Part shown: piece after piece, positions 62,016 through 64,000 of the stretch
Numbering within the stretch: the first letter of the stretch is position 1
How the letters are laid out: every line of letters begins with the position of its first letter
Source: Hypholoma sublateritium FD-334 SS-4
Taxonomy: Eukaryota > Basidiomycota > Agaricomycetes > Agaricales > Strophariaceae
Reading direction: 5' to 3'
NCBI GenBank assembly: GCA_000827495.1
Contig: KN817523.1
Location: 300,557 to 364,556 of the forward strand
Length of the DNA stretch: 64,000 nt
Program-made: the position numbers and the translations under genes
The notes under the pieces: model-generated
Told to the model about the DNA's origin: nothing
Databases searched by the model: none
The model's input: the letters and a program-made list of their open reading frames with translations, nothing else

Positions 62016-64000
62016 TCAGCGCTGCTGTAGATGCTCCACTATCTGGCGGTGGATCGACCTCGTTAGCGGGCCGACGCCGCTCGCGTTGCATATCACGCCG
62101 ACGTCGATCGCTGCGACCTTGCCCGCCACAAGCGCCCCCGCCGCGAGCCCGCTCTGCACTGCACTCTCCGCGATCTCACGCATGCGCGGGATCGGCTGCA
62201 GCACGAGCGCCTCGACGGCCGGGTCCATAGCGGACGCGGGCTTGCCGGTGCCGGGTGTGTGCACGTCATACAGCGAGTGCGACGCGTCGAGGATCGCGAC
62301 GCGCTGCTCATTCATCAGCCGGAAATCCAGCGCGTATCTAGCGTGCGAGGTCAGCGAGTACTTTTGGGTGAGAACGCCAGAGCGTGGCAGCGCGCGGGAA
62401 GGAACACGCACTTGAAATCCCCGTAGAGCAGGCGGTACCAGCCAGCTGCCTTGGCGAAAATGTCGAAGCTCCGCCCGTGCTGTCTGCCCTCTTTCCGGAT
62501 CGCTTCCAACTCGACGACAATTGGCAGAGTGTCGCGGAGCAGCGCCACCAGTAGGTGGAGGGACGGCGATAATCCTCCGTGCGCATGCTGTAGGACGGCG
62601 CACAAGAAGGGCTCTGCGTCCTCGTGCGGGTTAAAAGAGTCTAAGTCGTCCGTCTCCATTGCGCCCTGAGGTGGGGTCCGCGAAAATTCAAGATCGAACT
62701 TGCCACCCTTATCGCCTTCACAAGATATTGAAACGGTGTAGTCCTACGACAGATATTAGGCCATTGGCGAACGCAGAAAGCAGCAAAAAATGTACCTCAG
62801 CATATGCAAATTCGACAGTTTGGAGATCAAAGAATAACAGTCTCATATCCTTCCACTTCTTCTGTTTCGACATTTGTGCCACTATCAACGCAATTAGATC
62901 GTGGAAGAGATGATTTGTACACAATAGTCACCTTCCCGTGCAATAACGACCATCGTCGAAACCCGTCCCCATTCTTCCAAAAATTCGCTGACACACGTAT
63001 TAACGTCTTCGGACAGGAAAGACACGACCGCCTCCGTGGTGTCATAGATAATGCGCTTTGACGGCCGAATGATCGTACTGCTGCCGCTGGCCGTCTTCCC
63101 CATAGGCTGCTGCACGTATTTTAGTTTCACGCATGTCACGACCTGTAAATTTGATTGTCAGAGACGGGGCCAGACCCACGGATTTGTGCTAGTCACCTGC
63201 GCCTTCTCCTTCGACCACCAATTAAGCGGTATCACACGGATATTCGGCATCGCAGCTTCTGCGGCCGGTCTGCCCGACAGGATATGCTCCGACTGCACAC
63301 ACAGGGCAGGGACAGAGCGTGCAAGGGAGGACTGGATCTGGGATAATTCGAGGGTGGCGGGAGAGTTACTTGTTGGATTGACGTGGGTGAAGGGAATCCC
63401 GCGGATCTTGAACTGTCGTTCGACGTTGATAAATGCAACGCGGGCACTGGTAATACGGTAAGACCATGCAGGAGATGACTTACACCGAGAATATTACCTG
63501 CAGTAGCTATAGAGCTCTCGTAGCCCTTGTGTATCCAGGTGGAAACTTGATGTTCGAGGTGAATGAGTTTCAATATGAAATTTGAAGGAATGATTTACCC
63601 TACCCGTAAGATCGTTTCGTCGTTAAGTTAGGCTCGTCAGGTGAGCCTTGAATGTTGGGTGGTGACCTATCCGTGTCATTCTGGACTATCGCAGCATCAT
63701 GTATCCGATCGAAGTCGAGCCAAGCAATATCCTCAAGAGTCATGTTGTTATACATCGATTCTGTTTGCACCTTGGTGGTGATCAGGGCATACTTGAATCG
63801 CTCGACCGTCACCACGAGCACGAGGTAGTGAGTAGGGAAGTTTGCAAGTTGGATATAAAGCATGCCACGACAATCTGGACCAAGCTTGGGCAGCTCTGGG
63901 TCGTAATTCAGTAACATATATTGTGCACATAAAGATGTATGAACGGACCTTCTTTTCTGATGTTTCGGCGACGGTAGCTCTGGAGCCCAAGATACCTCGC
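62016..64000 (-). CDS. MED14: Mediator complex subunit 14, 3' part (runs off the window)
   Basis: Exons on the minus strand, from the 3' end: 62016-62337, 62412-62743, 62796-62881, 62932-63142, 63197-63446, 63498-63545, and 63604 to about 63895 or further. Phases agree throughout; the 5' part lies beyond 64000. Seen, in protein order: MLYIQLANFPTHYLVLVVTV, LYSYCSARVAFINVERQFKI, SEFLEEWGRVSTMVVIAREV, YTVSISCEGDKGGKFDLEFS, LLVALLRDTLPIVVELEAI, then GWYRLLYGDFKYALDFRLM and RVAILDASHSLYD. The order and wording follow the C-terminal half of MED14 (human counterparts: the FLNDWNSIARLYECV segment and [20 protein letters not shown]). MED14 is the scaffold joining the Mediator head, middle and tail. 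The left end at 62016 is a natural stop. The first exon's acceptor is uncertain. Confidence 0.82.

Overview
The window is nuclear DNA of a filamentous basidiomycete, most likely an Agaricomycete (Polyporales-like). Genes are cut by many 50-70 nt GT-AG introns. The proteins are of fungal type (DSC3, MED1, MED14, Ams2/SPT21 domain, HET domain, DUF6534 membrane proteins, SLX1, ATP-type PEPCK). There are no operons or ribosome-binding sites. I rebuilt exon chains by joining frames at splice sites. For every housekeeping gene given as a full exon list the lengths sum to a multiple of three and all phases agree, except MED14, which leaves the window.

Layout. 1-1.1 kb: gene-free DNA with a perfect 79-bp direct repeat. 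1.1-2.3 kb: DSC3 (+). 2.7-19.5 kb: a tandem array of four intact nine-exon DUF6534 membrane-protein genes (all minus), separated by decayed remnants of a second membrane-protein gene and of F-box/LRR genes. 19.5-22 kb: MED1 (-). 24.2-27.9 kb: Ams2/SPT21-domain regulator (+). 28.8-30.8 kb: HET-domain gene (+) with a likely GC-AG intron. 31-43.2 kb: a dispersed family of four small acidic two-exon genes (three plus, one minus), partly spread by a segmental duplication of about 2.5 kb. Among them lie a multi-pass membrane protein gene (38.4-39.4 kb) and a PHD-finger gene with internal repeats (39.8-41.7 kb). 43.2-49.9 kb: gene-poor DNA with a 325-bp imperfect palindrome, a pair of exact 27-bp inverted repeats, and a dead copy of the membrane protein gene. 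49.9-64 kb: a dense housekeeping block with galactokinase (+), the ER Hsp70 KAR2/BiP (-), PEPCK (-), NAA50 (+), SLX1 with a long AT-hook tail (+), and the 3' part of MED14 (-), which runs off the right end.

How it fits together. The right third and the DSC3, MED1 and SPT21-like genes are conserved core functions: ER quality control, gluconeogenesis, galactose use, Mediator, histone-gene control, and repair of branched DNA. The left array and the 28-49 kb stretch are accessory and fast evolving. The most novel items are the small acidic protein family, the AT-hook/Ser-acidic repeats and C-terminal SUMO-interaction-like motif in SLX1, the KHHPWKSARN repeats in the PHD protein, the microexons (8, 13, 15 and 16 nt) in GAL1, KAR2 and the DUF6534 genes, and the long palindrome at 47.0-47.4 kb.
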